From: a virus
Length of the DNA stretch: 64,000 bases
IMG/VR virus record: IMGVR_UViG_3300047330_000027
Coordinates: 1-64,000 of that record
Reading direction: 5' to 3' (one strand)
The notes below the pieces were generated by a model. The model saw only the letters and a program-made list of their open reading frames with translations. It had not been told where the DNA came from and ran no database searches. This document shows, one piece after another, positions 39,039 through 48,500 of this stretch; the stretch's first letter is position 1; each line of letters opens with the position of its first letter. Both the position numbers and the translations under genes were made by a program.

Positions 39039-39088
39039 GCGAGACAACCAAACCAGATGAGGTGGCAAAAGCGAAGGAGATGAAATGA
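39035..39088 (+). CDS. 17-aa linking micro-ORF (tentative)
   Basis: MSETTKPDEVAKAKEMK overlaps the stop before it and the ATG after it. Its last codons GCGAAGGAG form the ribosome site of the MazG-like gene. Possibly only a coupling device. Confidence 0.35.
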   Translation: MSETTKPDEVAKAKEMK

Positions 39089-39396
39089 GTTACGGATTCG
39101 GACAACAGAACGACATGGTTCACGAAGTAGGAACGTGGGGCACGAAGGTATTCACTACAGCCACACCTGATTCAATTTGCGCTCACCTACGGAAAGAAGT
39201 CTTAGAGCTTTCCGCGAAACCCGATGATGAAGAAGAGGGCGCAGACTGTATTCTTCTCATCTACCACTTAGCACATCGGCAAGGCTGGAACCTTGAGCAG
39301 GCAGTGCGCAATAAGTTCGAGAAAAACAAAAAACGAAAGTGGGGTGCGCCAGATGCGGATGGTGTGTGTGAACACGTTCGCGAGGAGCAGCCCTGA
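39085..39396 (+). CDS. MazG-like nucleotide pyrophosphohydrolase (DUF550-type)
   Basis: 103 aa. ICAHLRKEVLELSAKPDDEE gives the E-x(2)-E half and EGADCILLIYHLAHRQGWNL the E-x(2)-D half of the MazG-type metal site. VRNKFEKNKKRKWGAPDADG is the usual ending. These enzymes hydrolyse dNTPs (dATP/dGTP in characterised relatives) or ppGpp-like nucleotides during infection. Confidence 0.82.
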   Translation: MSYGFGQQNDMVHEVGTWGTKVFTTATPDSICAHLRKEVLELSAKPDDEEEGADCILLIYHLAHRQGWNLEQAVRNKFEKNKKRKWGAPDADGVCEHVREEQP

Positions 39397-39415
39397 ACCC
39401 CTCGGAGGAGCAGAA

Positions 39416-39574
39416 ATGACGGCCACGCGTGAGGCGGTATGCCGGTGGTGCGGCGGCACGATCATAAAAGATGACGTCTTCGAAAATGAGTGGTTGCACA
39501 TGCGTTCTCGCGATTTTTGGAATTGTCACGGTGACTGCCCCGAGCCAGCCCCCGAAAAGCGCGAGAACGAATAA
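39416..39574 (+). CDS. 52-aa zinc-finger protein
   Basis: ATG with CGGAGGAG upstream. CRWCGGTI at residues 9-16 and HMRSRDFWNCHGDC near 28-41 give four Cys plus His, a compact zinc site. Function unknown. Confidence 0.7.
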   Translation: MTATREAVCRWCGGTIIKDDVFENEWLHMRSRDFWNCHGDCPEPAPEKRENE

Positions 39575-39578
39575 TTAC

Positions 39579-40103
39579 ATGTTGACCGCAGACCAATTCG
39601 ATGAGCGCGTGAAGGACCTCTATCGGTACCAGCGCGACCGCCTCAAGCGTTTCCAGAAAAAGAAGCGCTGGAAGTGGTTTCGTCCGACCGAACTGAGCTT
39701 CACCCTGGACGACTTCGCGCTCAAGGTTTGGAAGACAGTCGGACTCTTCGCCATTCCCTGCCGCTTCTGCTCGCGGCCGGTGGACGTGTTGGAGATCAGC
39801 CCCGACCACCACCATCCGCTTAAGTACGGCGGAACTTGGGATCTCGATAACCTCGATTGCGACGTATGCGATCAATGCAACCGAATGAAAGGAGCTCTCC
39901 ACCACGATGACTACGTAAAACTGCGCACCTGCCGGCAACAGCTTTCACCCGCAGGGCAAAGCGAACTCGACTCCATTCTCCAAAACGCAGGACCAGGCAT
40001 GCAGGCGCGCTGGAAGGCGCATGCGGACCGGGCGGCCAAAACGAAAACCCCGAAGAACCCTCCCCGCGCGAAGCAGGAAGAGTTCTTGAGCAAGATGTGG
40101 TAA
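39579..40103 (+). CDS. HNH nuclease
   Basis: 174 aa from MLTADQFDERVKDLYRYQRD. CRFCSRPVDVLEISPDHHHP...NLDCDVCDQCNRMKG carries the two CxxC-type pairs, the DH and the N of an HNH site. The basic N- and C-termini suit DNA binding. It lies among recombination and replication genes, not beside the terminase, so it may be a free-standing endonuclease or recombination nuclease. Confidence 0.78.
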   Translation: MLTADQFDERVKDLYRYQRDRLKRFQKKKRWKWFRPTELSFTLDDFALKVWKTVGLFAIPCRFCSRPVDVLEISPDHHHPLKYGGTWDLDNLDCDVCDQCNRMKGALHHDDYVKLRTCRQQLSPAGQSELDSILQNAGPGMQARWKAHADRAAKTKTPKNPPRAKQEEFLSKMW

Positions 40104-40119
40104 CCGGAGGCAACACACG

Positions 40120-40845
40120 ATGGATTCACTCGGCAGCAAATTCTTTCCTGGGCAGCGAAAGCGCCTGACCCTCAACGATTACGCGCAGCTCGAAGCCAAC
40201 GATGAACAGCGCTCGAAGCGCAAGAAACTAACGGTCTCGATGGAGATCGACGGCACCAATAACCTGGCCGGCATGCCTGAATGGGTCCATGAGGCCTACG
40301 TCTACATCGCCAAAGACGGCAACTACGCCAAGCGTGTGCAGTACAGCGACGAGACCGCGATGAAGGGCATCACGTTCACGATCTACTCGACGCCCGAAGG
40401 CCAGCAGTGTTTCTCTCCGCTGACCCGCTGCGTCCTCAAGAAGCTCCAGATGGTGCGCAAAGGCAAGGAAGACAAAGCACGCTTCCACCTGCAATTTGTG
40501 ATCTACACCCCCGATACTCTCGACCTTCACCAGTGGCTCGATGACCACTTCGCAAAAGAGTTCTGGGCCAGCTTCGACCAGGGCCAGATGGAACTCGAGC
40601 TGCAGAAGGGCGACGTTGTGGAACTCGTGGCTGATGGCGGCGACGACGATGACGACTACGAAGACGACGACATCGATCCTGAAGACGAGGACGAGGACGA
40701 AAATGACGAAACCGAAGTACAAGAGGTCACTGTGCACGAGCCGAACTATCTAGGCAAAGAACACGATGACAGCTTTCGGTCGACACCACTTGTCTCGGCT
40801 GCTGCGCGCAACAAGCGCAACAGCGCCGTCACCGCCCGCCGCTAG
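40120..40845 (+). CDS. Acidic-tailed protein upstream of helicase
   Basis: 241 aa with the GGAGGCAACA leader. An alpha/beta N-terminal domain (KKLTVSMEIDGTNNLAGMPE, YVYIAKDGNYAKRVQYSDET) precedes a run of Asp/Glu at ~170-200 (DDDDDYEDDDIDPEDEDED). A folded domain with an acidic tail just before DnaB would fit a single-strand-binding or helicase accessory protein, but no such fold is recognised. Confidence 0.7.
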   Translation: MDSLGSKFFPGQRKRLTLNDYAQLEANDEQRSKRKKLTVSMEIDGTNNLAGMPEWVHEAYVYIAKDGNYAKRVQYSDETAMKGITFTIYSTPEGQQCFSPLTRCVLKKLQMVRKGKEDKARFHLQFVIYTPDTLDLHQWLDDHFAKEFWASFDQGQMELELQKGDVVELVADGGDDDDDYEDDDIDPEDEDEDENDETEVQEVTVHEPNYLGKEHDDSFRSTPLVSAAARNKRNSAVTARR

Positions 40846-40867
40846 ATAAGTCTCCGGGGAACCACCC

Positions 40868-42241
40868 ATGCACGATGATCGACAGGCTCCCGCCTCTGGT
40901 GGGGCGGGGGAGTCTGCTGTCCTTGAACGGGGACTGCCAGCGTCCCCTGACGCCGAGCGCTCCATTCTCGGCGCCATCCTTCTCGACGACAAACACTACG
41001 CTGAAGCTGCATCGCAGATCGAGCCATACCACTTTGCGCTCGACGGGCACCGGCGCATATTCCGAGCCTTTGAACGGCTGCACGGTAAGCAGAGTGCGAT
41101 CGACATCATCACCGTGATCGAAGAACTGTCGCTCAAGAAGGAGGTCGAGGCCGTGGGCGGCGTCGCTTACCTCGCATCGCTTACCGAAGGCCTGCCGCGG
41201 CGCATCTCGATCACGGAATATATCGACATCGTGAAGCAGAAGTCTGCCCTCCGCGACATCATTCGAGCAGCCTACGCCACACTCGATCAAGCCGCCGACC
41301 AGACGGACGAACCGGCGCAGATCATGGCCGAACTGCAGGCGAGGATGCGCGAGATTGCCAGCGACCACGATTCTGCGGTTGTGGTTGAAAGCACCAGGGC
41401 GTTCTTTATCCGGCGCTACGGCAACGTCGACGCGTTCCTCAAGCCTCCGGAGCGTGCCGCCGGCATCCTCACGCCATGGAAGCAGTACAACGAACTCACA
41501 GATGGCGGCATTAAGCGCCAGGAGCTCACCATTGCGGCCGCGCGGCCTTCGATGGGGAAAACAGCCTGGGCGATGAACGTGGCCGTCTACGCGGCTGTAA
41601 AGCTCGGCATGAAGGTCCTCTTCTTCTCTGCGGAACAGTCGAAAGAGCAAATTTTCGACCGAGCCGTCTGCTCAATCGCGCGCGTGACCATGCGCGAGCT
41701 GCGCGACACCCAGGCGCGCTTCACCCAAACCTCGTACGTAAACGACGCTATTCAGGACCTGGTATCGAGTTTTCTCTGGTTTGACGACACCGGGGACCTG
41801 ACCGTAGACCAGATCGATGCGCGCGCGGAACTGAAAAGCCGCACCGACGGGCTCGACCTAATGGTCACCGATTTTTTGCAGTACCTTGACCCTGGGCGCT
41901 TCGCACGGAAAAACGACACGCGCAGCATTCAGATCGGCAATATGACCAAGAGTTTGCGGAATACTGGGAAACGGCTCCACGTGGGAAACCTCGTTCTTGC
42001 ACAAACGGGACGAAAAGACTCGAGTTCTGCGCCGTCATTGTCAGACCTAAGAGAGTCCGGCGACATAGAACAGAACGCCGATCAGGTTACCTTTCTCCAT
42101 CGGCCTGAGTACTACGACAAGGTTGACCCGGATAAGAAGGGCGTCGCAGAATTCATCATCGCCAAACAACGCAACGGTCCAACCGATACAGCCCGAACCC
42201 AGTTCATGGGTAAATACTTTTCATTTGTCGACCAACAATAA
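40868..42241 (+). CDS. dnaB: DnaB-type replicative helicase
   Basis: 457 aa. The N-terminal helical domain has PDAERSILGAILLDDKHYAE and IDIITVIEELSLKKEVEAVG. The RecA-like core has Walker A AARPSMGKTAWAMNV near residue 225, LFFSAEQSKEQIFDR, VTDFLQYLDPG (Walker B region) and LRESGDIEQNADQVTFLHRP. It unwinds the fork; the initiator and loader-like genes at 24.8-26.5 kb would bring it to the origin. Confidence 0.93.
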   Translation: MHDDRQAPASGGAGESAVLERGLPASPDAERSILGAILLDDKHYAEAASQIEPYHFALDGHRRIFRAFERLHGKQSAIDIITVIEELSLKKEVEAVGGVAYLASLTEGLPRRISITEYIDIVKQKSALRDIIRAAYATLDQAADQTDEPAQIMAELQARMREIASDHDSAVVVESTRAFFIRRYGNVDAFLKPPERAAGILTPWKQYNELTDGGIKRQELTIAAARPSMGKTAWAMNVAVYAAVKLGMKVLFFSAEQSKEQIFDRAVCSIARVTMRELRDTQARFTQTSYVNDAIQDLVSSFLWFDDTGDLTVDQIDARAELKSRTDGLDLMVTDFLQYLDPGRFARKNDTRSIQIGNMTKSLRNTGKRLHVGNLVLAQTGRKDSSSAPSLSDLRESGDIEQNADQVTFLHRPEYYDKVDPDKKGVAEFIIAKQRNGPTDTARTQFMGKYFSFVDQQ

Positions 42242-42283
42242 CTCATCTAATCGGGAGTATCTTGATGCGAGGGAGACTAATCA

Positions 42284-43090
42284 ATGGCTACAGCTACTGA
42301 ATCACCCGCTGGCGTGACCGACGAAACCAGCAAGACGGCGAAGGCAGCGGTCTATAAGACGCCTGGCTCGCTCCAACCCTCATCCCTTCAACCCGCAGCA
42401 ACAACCCCGGTAATCTCGACCACCAGCGCGAGCGCCCCGATCCACATCAAGACCGGGACGTTGGTGCGGCTGGTCTCGAACGTGGGCGGAGTCCTCGGCT
42501 TCCTGTACGGCTTCGTGACCTCTGCCGCAACCCACGTGCAAGAGTTACTTGGTGAGAACGGCGAGCCATTCCTCTCCGTCTTCGCCATGACCAGCAAGGA
42601 TCTGCGCACCATCGCCGCCGATCCTGGCAAAGCCTTTACCCTTTACACGGCTGTGCCTCACGTCTCGCAGAACGTATCGCAGGACCTGGCAGCCGGCATT
42701 TACTGGATTGACCTGCTCCCTGACGCTGGCGAGGAAGTCGATCTGCCCGGGTTTGATATCTCGGACGTGCAGAACACGCTCGACAAGGGCGAGATCCAGC
42801 GGAAGAAACACGATAACGTCGGCATCGGTCCTGTGGCTGATCCGGACGTGGCGCAGGCGTCCGGGACTGCAACCTCCGTTGCACTCGGTCTCCCGCCCGC
42901 CGCGGTTACCCCTGTATCCACCGAAGTGGTGATTCCCCCTTCAGCGACGGTGGCCAATACTGAACTCCATGAACCATCCCAAACCGAGCCTATGGGTGCT
43001 GGAACCCCAGAGGCGGCAACAAGCACGTCGGCCCCGGAAGACACCTCTAAGACCGGCGTGTACGCAACGACGACCGGCCTGGAGAAGTAG
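42284..43090 (+). CDS. Hypothetical protein, end of the rightward early unit
   Basis: 268 aa with GGGAG upstream. The N- and C-terminal ~60 residues are Ala/Thr/Ser/Pro-rich and similar in composition. The centre (residues ~55-150) is a compact domain (IKTGTLVRLVSNVGGVLGFL, LGENGEPFLSVFAMTSKDLR, AAGIYWIDLLPDAGEEVDLP). Followed by a terminator. No family recognised. Confidence 0.7.
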   Translation: MATATESPAGVTDETSKTAKAAVYKTPGSLQPSSLQPAATTPVISTTSASAPIHIKTGTLVRLVSNVGGVLGFLYGFVTSAATHVQELLGENGEPFLSVFAMTSKDLRTIAADPGKAFTLYTAVPHVSQNVSQDLAAGIYWIDLLPDAGEEVDLPGFDISDVQNTLDKGEIQRKKHDNVGIGPVADPDVAQASGTATSVALGLPPAAVTPVSTEVVIPPSATVANTELHEPSQTEPMGAGTPEAATSTSAPEDTSKTGVYATTTGLEK

Positions 43091-43125
43091 TAGAGTTAAG
43101 AACGTAACAGTTTATAGCCCATTTC

Positions 43126-43164
43126 AGGCACCCTCCCTCAGACCGGAAGGTGCCTTCTTTTTTT
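43126..43164 (+). terminator. Rho-independent terminator, rightward
   Basis: Arms AGGCACC (43126-43132) and GGTGCCT (43149-43155) followed by a run of Ts to 43164. It closes the rightward early unit immediately before the convergent terminase genes. Confidence 0.85.
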
Positions 43165-43165
43165 G

Positions 43166-44308
43166 CTACATGCGCCCCTTGCGCCGCATCGGGATCATCG
43201 TCTTCCTTCTTCCCATGCCTGGGTGATCCATCAAAAAGCGCTGTGCCGCGAACTGCTGAGACATCGGGTTCAGCGGCTGACCGATCTTTTGCTCGACGCC
43301 TTGGATCATGGCGTGGAACTGCTCGACCAGCGGGATCGCCGTAGGACGCGGCAGGTTGAGCACGACGTACTTGCACGCGTCGCGCGCGTGGTTGTCCTTG
43401 TCCTGAATGGTCTCGGTCGGATTGCGCGTCGTGAGCTGGCGGTCGCTCAGTTCATTGCGCTTGGTGCGGTACAACTCCCAGAGCAGATTGGGGCAGTCGT
43501 AAGGGTGCAGCCCTGGTTGACGGCGCCCGGTGTAGTTTCTGCACACGATTCTGCACATCGGCTTGAACTCATCGAGCTTCGCCCAGCGCTCCATCAGCCG
43601 CGTCACGAAAGTAAGGTCGCTGCGCTCACCGTCGTACTGTTGCAGAAACTTGACGCCGCTCTTTCGGTAAGAGTCGTTGATCGCCGCGAATGTGCCGTCT
43701 TTCTGCGCCTGGCTTTCGTAGAAGATGGACGGGTCAGCCATGCACCACCGCGGCTTGCCGATAGAGTGCAGCGCATTCAGCTCCGCTGCGTTCTGCCAGA
43801 TTTCATTCTCCCATGGTTCCTGACCCGGCTTCAGGTCGCGGCGGTAGTTATAGTACTCACCGCAAAAGTAGATGCAGCCCTCGAAGTCGATGTAGGCCTT
43901 GATGAGCGCCGTGGCATTGGTCTTGCCGTGATCGAATCCTTCCACGCAATCCCACCGCGGGTCGGGCATCCAGTCAGGGTCAGTAATGATGATCTGTTCT
44001 TTATGCTTGTTCAGTGTTGGGGCGAGAAGCAGTTCGCCGCCGCCGGCGTTGTAGTTGATTTCCTGCTCTCGGTCCCATGCCCCTTGCGAAGAGTAGTTCG
44101 CCTTCTGTTCCTTGTACCAGAGCGCACCCGCTTCCGTGTCCGGATCTCGATTCGGGTCGGCAGAGTAATGAATCGAGACTACGGGTATCCCTGTGGCCTT
44201 GAAGCGAAGGCCGACACCGCGACTGATCTCCAGACGCTGTTGAGCGGGTAGTTGTCGCAACTCCGCATACGCGCGGTCGACCAGTTCCCTGACTTCCTGC
44301 TCTGTCAC
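43166..44308 (-). CDS. terL: Terminase large subunit, nuclease domain (split gene)
   Basis: 380 aa from a GTG that directly follows the TAG of the ATPase half, in the same frame. GFDHGKTNATALIKAYIDFE carries the first nuclease Asp and DNHARDACKYVVLNL the last, with DPSIF between them; this is the RNase H-like nuclease that cuts DNA during packaging. The Met/Arg-rich tail (MGRRKTMIPMRRKGRM) ends the protein. Normally one polypeptide with the ATPase domain. Confidence 0.83.
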   Translation of the reverse strand: MTEQEVRELVDRAYAELRQLPAQQRLEISRGVGLRFKATGIPVVSIHYSADPNRDPDTEAGALWYKEQKANYSSQGAWDREQEINYNAGGGELLLAPTLNKHKEQIIITDPDWMPDPRWDCVEGFDHGKTNATALIKAYIDFEGCIYFCGEYYNYRRDLKPGQEPWENEIWQNAAELNALHSIGKPRWCMADPSIFYESQAQKDGTFAAINDSYRKSGVKFLQQYDGERSDLTFVTRLMERWAKLDEFKPMCRIVCRNYTGRRQPGLHPYDCPNLLWELYRTKRNELSDRQLTTRNPTETIQDKDNHARDACKYVVLNLPRPTAIPLVEQFHAMIQGVEQKIGQPLNPMSQQFAAQRFLMDHPGMGRRKTMIPMRRKGRM

Positions 44309-45046
44309 CTAGGCCACCGCGTCTTGGCAGAAGTCGCCGTACCAGGATGCGCTCGCAGTCGAATTGAGCACGATCTTCATGGCCGAGGCCTGCGCGTTGT
44401 CATAGCTCGCACCTGCTTCAGCCTGAAAGCAACTCTCGTCCTGGATGTAACCCCATGGGTGAAATGATCGAATCTGATCCTTGCCGGCCGGGATGCCCCA
44501 CATCACCGATCCGTTACGAAACCCAAGTTCACCCTCGGCAAACTGTTCGATCGGCTTCACCAGCGGAAATGCCTCCTGCAGCCAGTCCGGTTGCGAGCGG
44601 TAGAGCTGCTTCGCGTAGCCGATCATCTCTTTGCTCTTGTCTTCGGTCATCGACTGGAACACGATCTCGCGCGCGGGTGTCAGCATGGCCTCGAAAATGA
44701 AGTAACCGACGATCGCCCAGCTCATCATCATGTCGCGCGACTTCTCAAACGCCGTCACCTTCTGCCGGCGAATCAGTTCGTGCGCGATCTGGAAGTAGTC
44801 ATTGTCCGGAAAGGGCTCGTATGGCGATGCGCAACCTTCTTCTTTCCAGTGCGGGTTGAAGGTGCGCGTGTGGTTCCTCATCCAGTGCCAAGCGTTGCGC
44901 GTGGCTTCGCGGACGCGCGGCTCGTCGCCTGTGTGCGTGCGCTCGGTCTCTTCACCTTTTGCGCGCGCCAGACTTTCTTCCATGGAGTTGCTCTCCATGC
45001 GGGCCCACGCGCGGGCGAGCGGCGTCGGGGCAATCGGCGCGGGCAT
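44309..45046 (-). CDS. terL: Terminase large subunit, ATPase domain (split gene)
   Basis: 245 aa, start overlapping the small-subunit stop (TAATG). VTAFEKSRDMMMSWAIVGYF is the terminase-type Walker A with its Lys/Arg-rich approach, and PWGYIQDESCFQ is Walker B. NSTASASWYGDF matches the coupling region that precedes the nuclease linker. The protein stops at TAG (44309-44311), and the nuclease half continues in the same frame with GTG, so packaging needs two chains, readthrough or suppression. Confidence 0.83.
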   Translation of the reverse strand: MPAPIAPTPLARAWARMESNSMEESLARAKGEETERTHTGDEPRVREATRNAWHWMRNHTRTFNPHWKEEGCASPYEPFPDNDYFQIAHELIRRQKVTAFEKSRDMMMSWAIVGYFIFEAMLTPAREIVFQSMTEDKSKEMIGYAKQLYRSQPDWLQEAFPLVKPIEQFAEGELGFRNGSVMWGIPAGKDQIRSFHPWGYIQDESCFQAEAGASYDNAQASAMKIVLNSTASASWYGDFCQDAVA

Positions 45047-45552
45047 TAGTTGACCTTGGCGGGTGAGGTCGCGGGCGGTTTATCGAACGTGCCGTACTTG
45101 GCGAAGTTATCGAGCTGTTCCTGCGTCTTGCCCTTCAGACCGGAAGGAATGTCGCCTAAAGCATGCAGCGCTTCAAGGATCACGCGCGATGCCTCGACCT
45201 GGCCGGTGATCGTGCCCTTGGTCAAGTGTGCCGGCGTCTTTGAAAGGGCGTACAGGTTCATCACTACCGACTCTGGCGTGATGTCCACTTTCTTCAGGTC
45301 AGCAGCCGTGCGGCGTGCCATCTCCTGCGCGACCAGCGAAGAATACTCGTTGCAGTAGCGGCGGACGCGGTTGCTGTTCCACACCGCTTGCGCATTCTCT
45401 TTCGGGATGCCCGCCAGTTCTGCCGCCATGTCGAGCGTGGTTCCTTCCCCCGACATCATCTCGTGGGCAAAGGCCATCTCGCGGCCGGTGATCGGTTTGA
45501 GCGCAACAGGGACGCGCTCGGGCTTCTTTGCTGCTTTCTTCTTGGTCGGCAT
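45046..45552 (-). CDS. terS: Terminase small subunit
   Basis: 168 aa, AGGAGCC before the ATG. Basic N-terminus (PTKKKAAKKPERVPVALKPI), then a helix-turn-helix-like region (GTTLDMAAELAGIPKENAQA, NSNRVRRYCNEYSSLVAQEM) and helical ITPESVVMNLYALSKTPAHL. Position directly before the large subunit and the DNA-binding N-terminus support the role of recognising packaging sites. Confidence 0.82.
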   Translation of the reverse strand: MPTKKKAAKKPERVPVALKPITGREMAFAHEMMSGEGTTLDMAAELAGIPKENAQAVWNSNRVRRYCNEYSSLVAQEMARRTAADLKKVDITPESVVMNLYALSKTPAHLTKGTITGQVEASRVILEALHALGDIPSGLKGKTQEQLDNFAKYGTFDKPPATSPAKVN

Positions 45553-45560
45553 GGTGGCTC

Positions 45561-48500
45561 CTACTGTACGGCGGATGCGCCCTGACGACGGATCAGGCTC
45601 GCCCGCTTCTTCGCGAGGATCGGGGCAAGCTCGGCCTTTTCCCGCGGCGTCGCATATTTCTCTACCATTTCCCGGAGCTGGATGTAGCTGAAATCGGGGC
45701 TGAGCGCCAATTTTTCGACGTAATCCATGTTGCGTTCCCGCATCGCGGTGCGCAGTTGCGCAAGCGAGCGGTGGCCGATGGTGCGGTCCCGGTCATAAAG
45801 CGCCACTTGGTCAGGGGTCAGCGGGTCGTGCCTGTCGCGCTTCATCTTGAGCATGCGCTGCAGCAATGGCGACTGATCGAGGGACTTCGAGGCGCCACCA
45901 AGACCAGCCACGCGCAGCGTCTTTGACACGGCATCCTGCGAGCCGTAGTTGTTCTGCAGGCTGGATAGCGCAATCGGCTCTGGGATCGCGTACTTGGCTG
46001 CCTGCGCGACCTGCTGATACAAAGGCGCGTTCGGGTCGTACACGTAGTTGCCGAAGAAATCACGGTTGTTCGCGAGGTCTAAAAAGCGGCTGGAAACCTG
46101 GGACAGCGAACCCTTCATATAGCCCGCAGGATCTCGGTAAGCGTGCTCGAAGTCGCGCAGGCCGCTAGGCAGGTTCACGCGATCAGGAATGCCTGTGCGC
46201 GCATCCATGCGCCCGGTCCGGGGATGGATCGACTCAAGCAGGAAGGCGCCCGCCGCCGAGTAGCCGTTGCGCTCGTCCTGCGTCAGCCACTCCCATGGAT
46301 ACTTGCCCGAGAAAATCTTCGAGATGAGCGTGCCAGTAATGACGGAGGTGATCGCCATGCTCAACAGCCACGCCTGGTTCATGCCCAGGCGAGGGATGTA
46401 GTCGGCATTCGTGCGACCTTCGGGACGCTTCCAGTTCTTCGCGTCATTGAACATCGCGGCCAGAGGATCGCGGAAGGCCTCGGCGGTCTCAGAACCCGCA
46501 GCGGTCACCAATCCGCGCCAGTTCCCGAGCTTCCAGGTAACCGAGCGGAACAGAAACTGCATGGCGCTCTTGAACGTATTGTTCCAGACAACGTTGTCGA
46601 AGTTCATTTCGCCGAAACGGTTCTCGGTGGTGTCGTTGACCTTGCGCGCGATCTCGAGTCTGGTCGTCTTACCGTCGATCAGGTCCTGTGCGCGCTCATC
46701 CATCTGCTCGGCAAACTGCTTGAGGAAGAAGCCGAGTTTCAGCCTGGGGATGAATACATCGAACAGCGGTTTCATCATCCACGACTCGGCGGCTGGCAGC
46801 AGGCGCAGCGCAGCGCCCACGTAGTTGCCTTCCTTCGCGGCTTCCTTGATGCCCTTGACCGGATCGAATTTGTAGTCCGGGTTCATGTTGAACTGCGCAC
46901 CACCCTTGAAAACGATGCCGTCGAGGACATCCGGATATTTCTGAAAGAACCTTGTCCCGCGCTTGGTCTGCGCAAACTGCTCTGCATTCGAGATTGCTTT
47001 CAGGTAGCTACCGCCGTCGCGCGCGAGCATAAAAGGCGCCGCGATCGAAGTCGACGCCTCGGTCATGCCCTTGATGAACTGATTGAAGTTGCCGGAGCGC
47101 ACGCCGATGTTCCAAGCGCGCATTATGCCGGTCGCGAGCTGCGAACCGATCGCCTCGTTCGACTCGAACAGTAGATGGAAAGGCGATAAACCCATCTCGA
47201 CACCGGTGGCGAAGTTCTTCAGCATCAGCATGCCCTTGCCGATCGCCTGATCGCGGATATGGTCGCGGCTGAGGTAGTTGTTCAGGATGCGCGCGCTTCC
47301 CTGCTCCACGTACCACTCGCCGGCATCGATCCTGCCTTCGCCGGACGCGGCTGGGAAATAGACTTTGGCGATGCGGTCATCGACCTTTGTCCATCCCTCT
47401 GGGGGCTTGGTGCCGGTCTTCACGAATTTACGCAGGCCGAGTTCCTTGAGCGACGCCCAGTACTTTTGCGCTGCGATGTAGTGCATCTTCGAGGCTTCGA
47501 CCATCGAGAACAGCTTCCAGGCATTGAGCGTGGGCAACTCGCCGCCGTTCTCCAGGCCTTCCGAGATGGTCGCCAGCGTCTGTTGCTTGAAGAATTGCTT
47601 CGCGCCCTCGAACGGTCGTTTGCCGCTGGTGCCTCCGCCCTTCACCTTGCCGGACCCGGGGATCACCTTCCAGATCGCGCCATAGTAGTTCTCTTTCGCT
47701 TCGAGCGACGGGCGATAGGTCTGCACCATAGCGAAGCTGCGGTTGCCGATTTCGTCCATCAGGTCGGAAATTTGCTGCAGTTCCGGCGTCTGCTGGCGCA
47801 TGCCCTGGCGCTTGCGGTCCATGAACTCGATGTTCGCGGCGTCGCCGATCTTGTCCATAAACTTCTCAAGGCCGCCGTTGACGTGCTCAAGCAGGAAGCG
47901 ATGTTCTTCTCTCATACCCTTGGCATCGAAGAACGCATCGAGTGAGTCCGCGTTTACGCCGATGCGGGGGTAGAGCAGGTTTGTGATCTGCTTGCCAGCC
48001 GCGACCACGCCCGTGCCCAGCTTCTCGAGCGCGGGCGCGACGTCCGCCTTATAAAAGGCGGAGGCGACCTTGTAACCAGCCTCGGCCGCGATGTCCAGGC
48101 CGAAGACCGAGGCGCGCATGGTGGTTGATGTCTTCGGATTCGGCTTCGATTCGAGTGCTTTCTTGCCTTCGTCCTTGGGCTCGAACTGCCGAGCGATCTC
48201 AACCTGGGACGGCGGAGCGTAGAGCGCCTTTTTATTCTGGACAGCGGTGATCGCCTCGTTCAGTTTGTTCTTCGGGATCTCCGCACGCATGGTGTTGCCG
48301 TGCGACACGAAGTCGCCCACGATTGAGCGGAGTTTCTCATCGAGAAAGAACTGCGCGCCGCGCGCCTTCGACTTGTGCGTGACGATCAGAAGGTCGCCAG
48401 TGTTGCCGTTTCGCACGATGCGCACATCTCCGTCACGGCTGGCCACGCCCATCGTGGCTGCTTCCTGGGAAGGTACCGCGTTCAGGTACTTCGCAATCTG

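Noticed and set aside
43166-45046. Global reassignment of TAG to an amino acid
   Set aside because: Several genes, including the portal and the polyvalent protein, end in TAG with only unrelated sequence after it; the terminase case is local.
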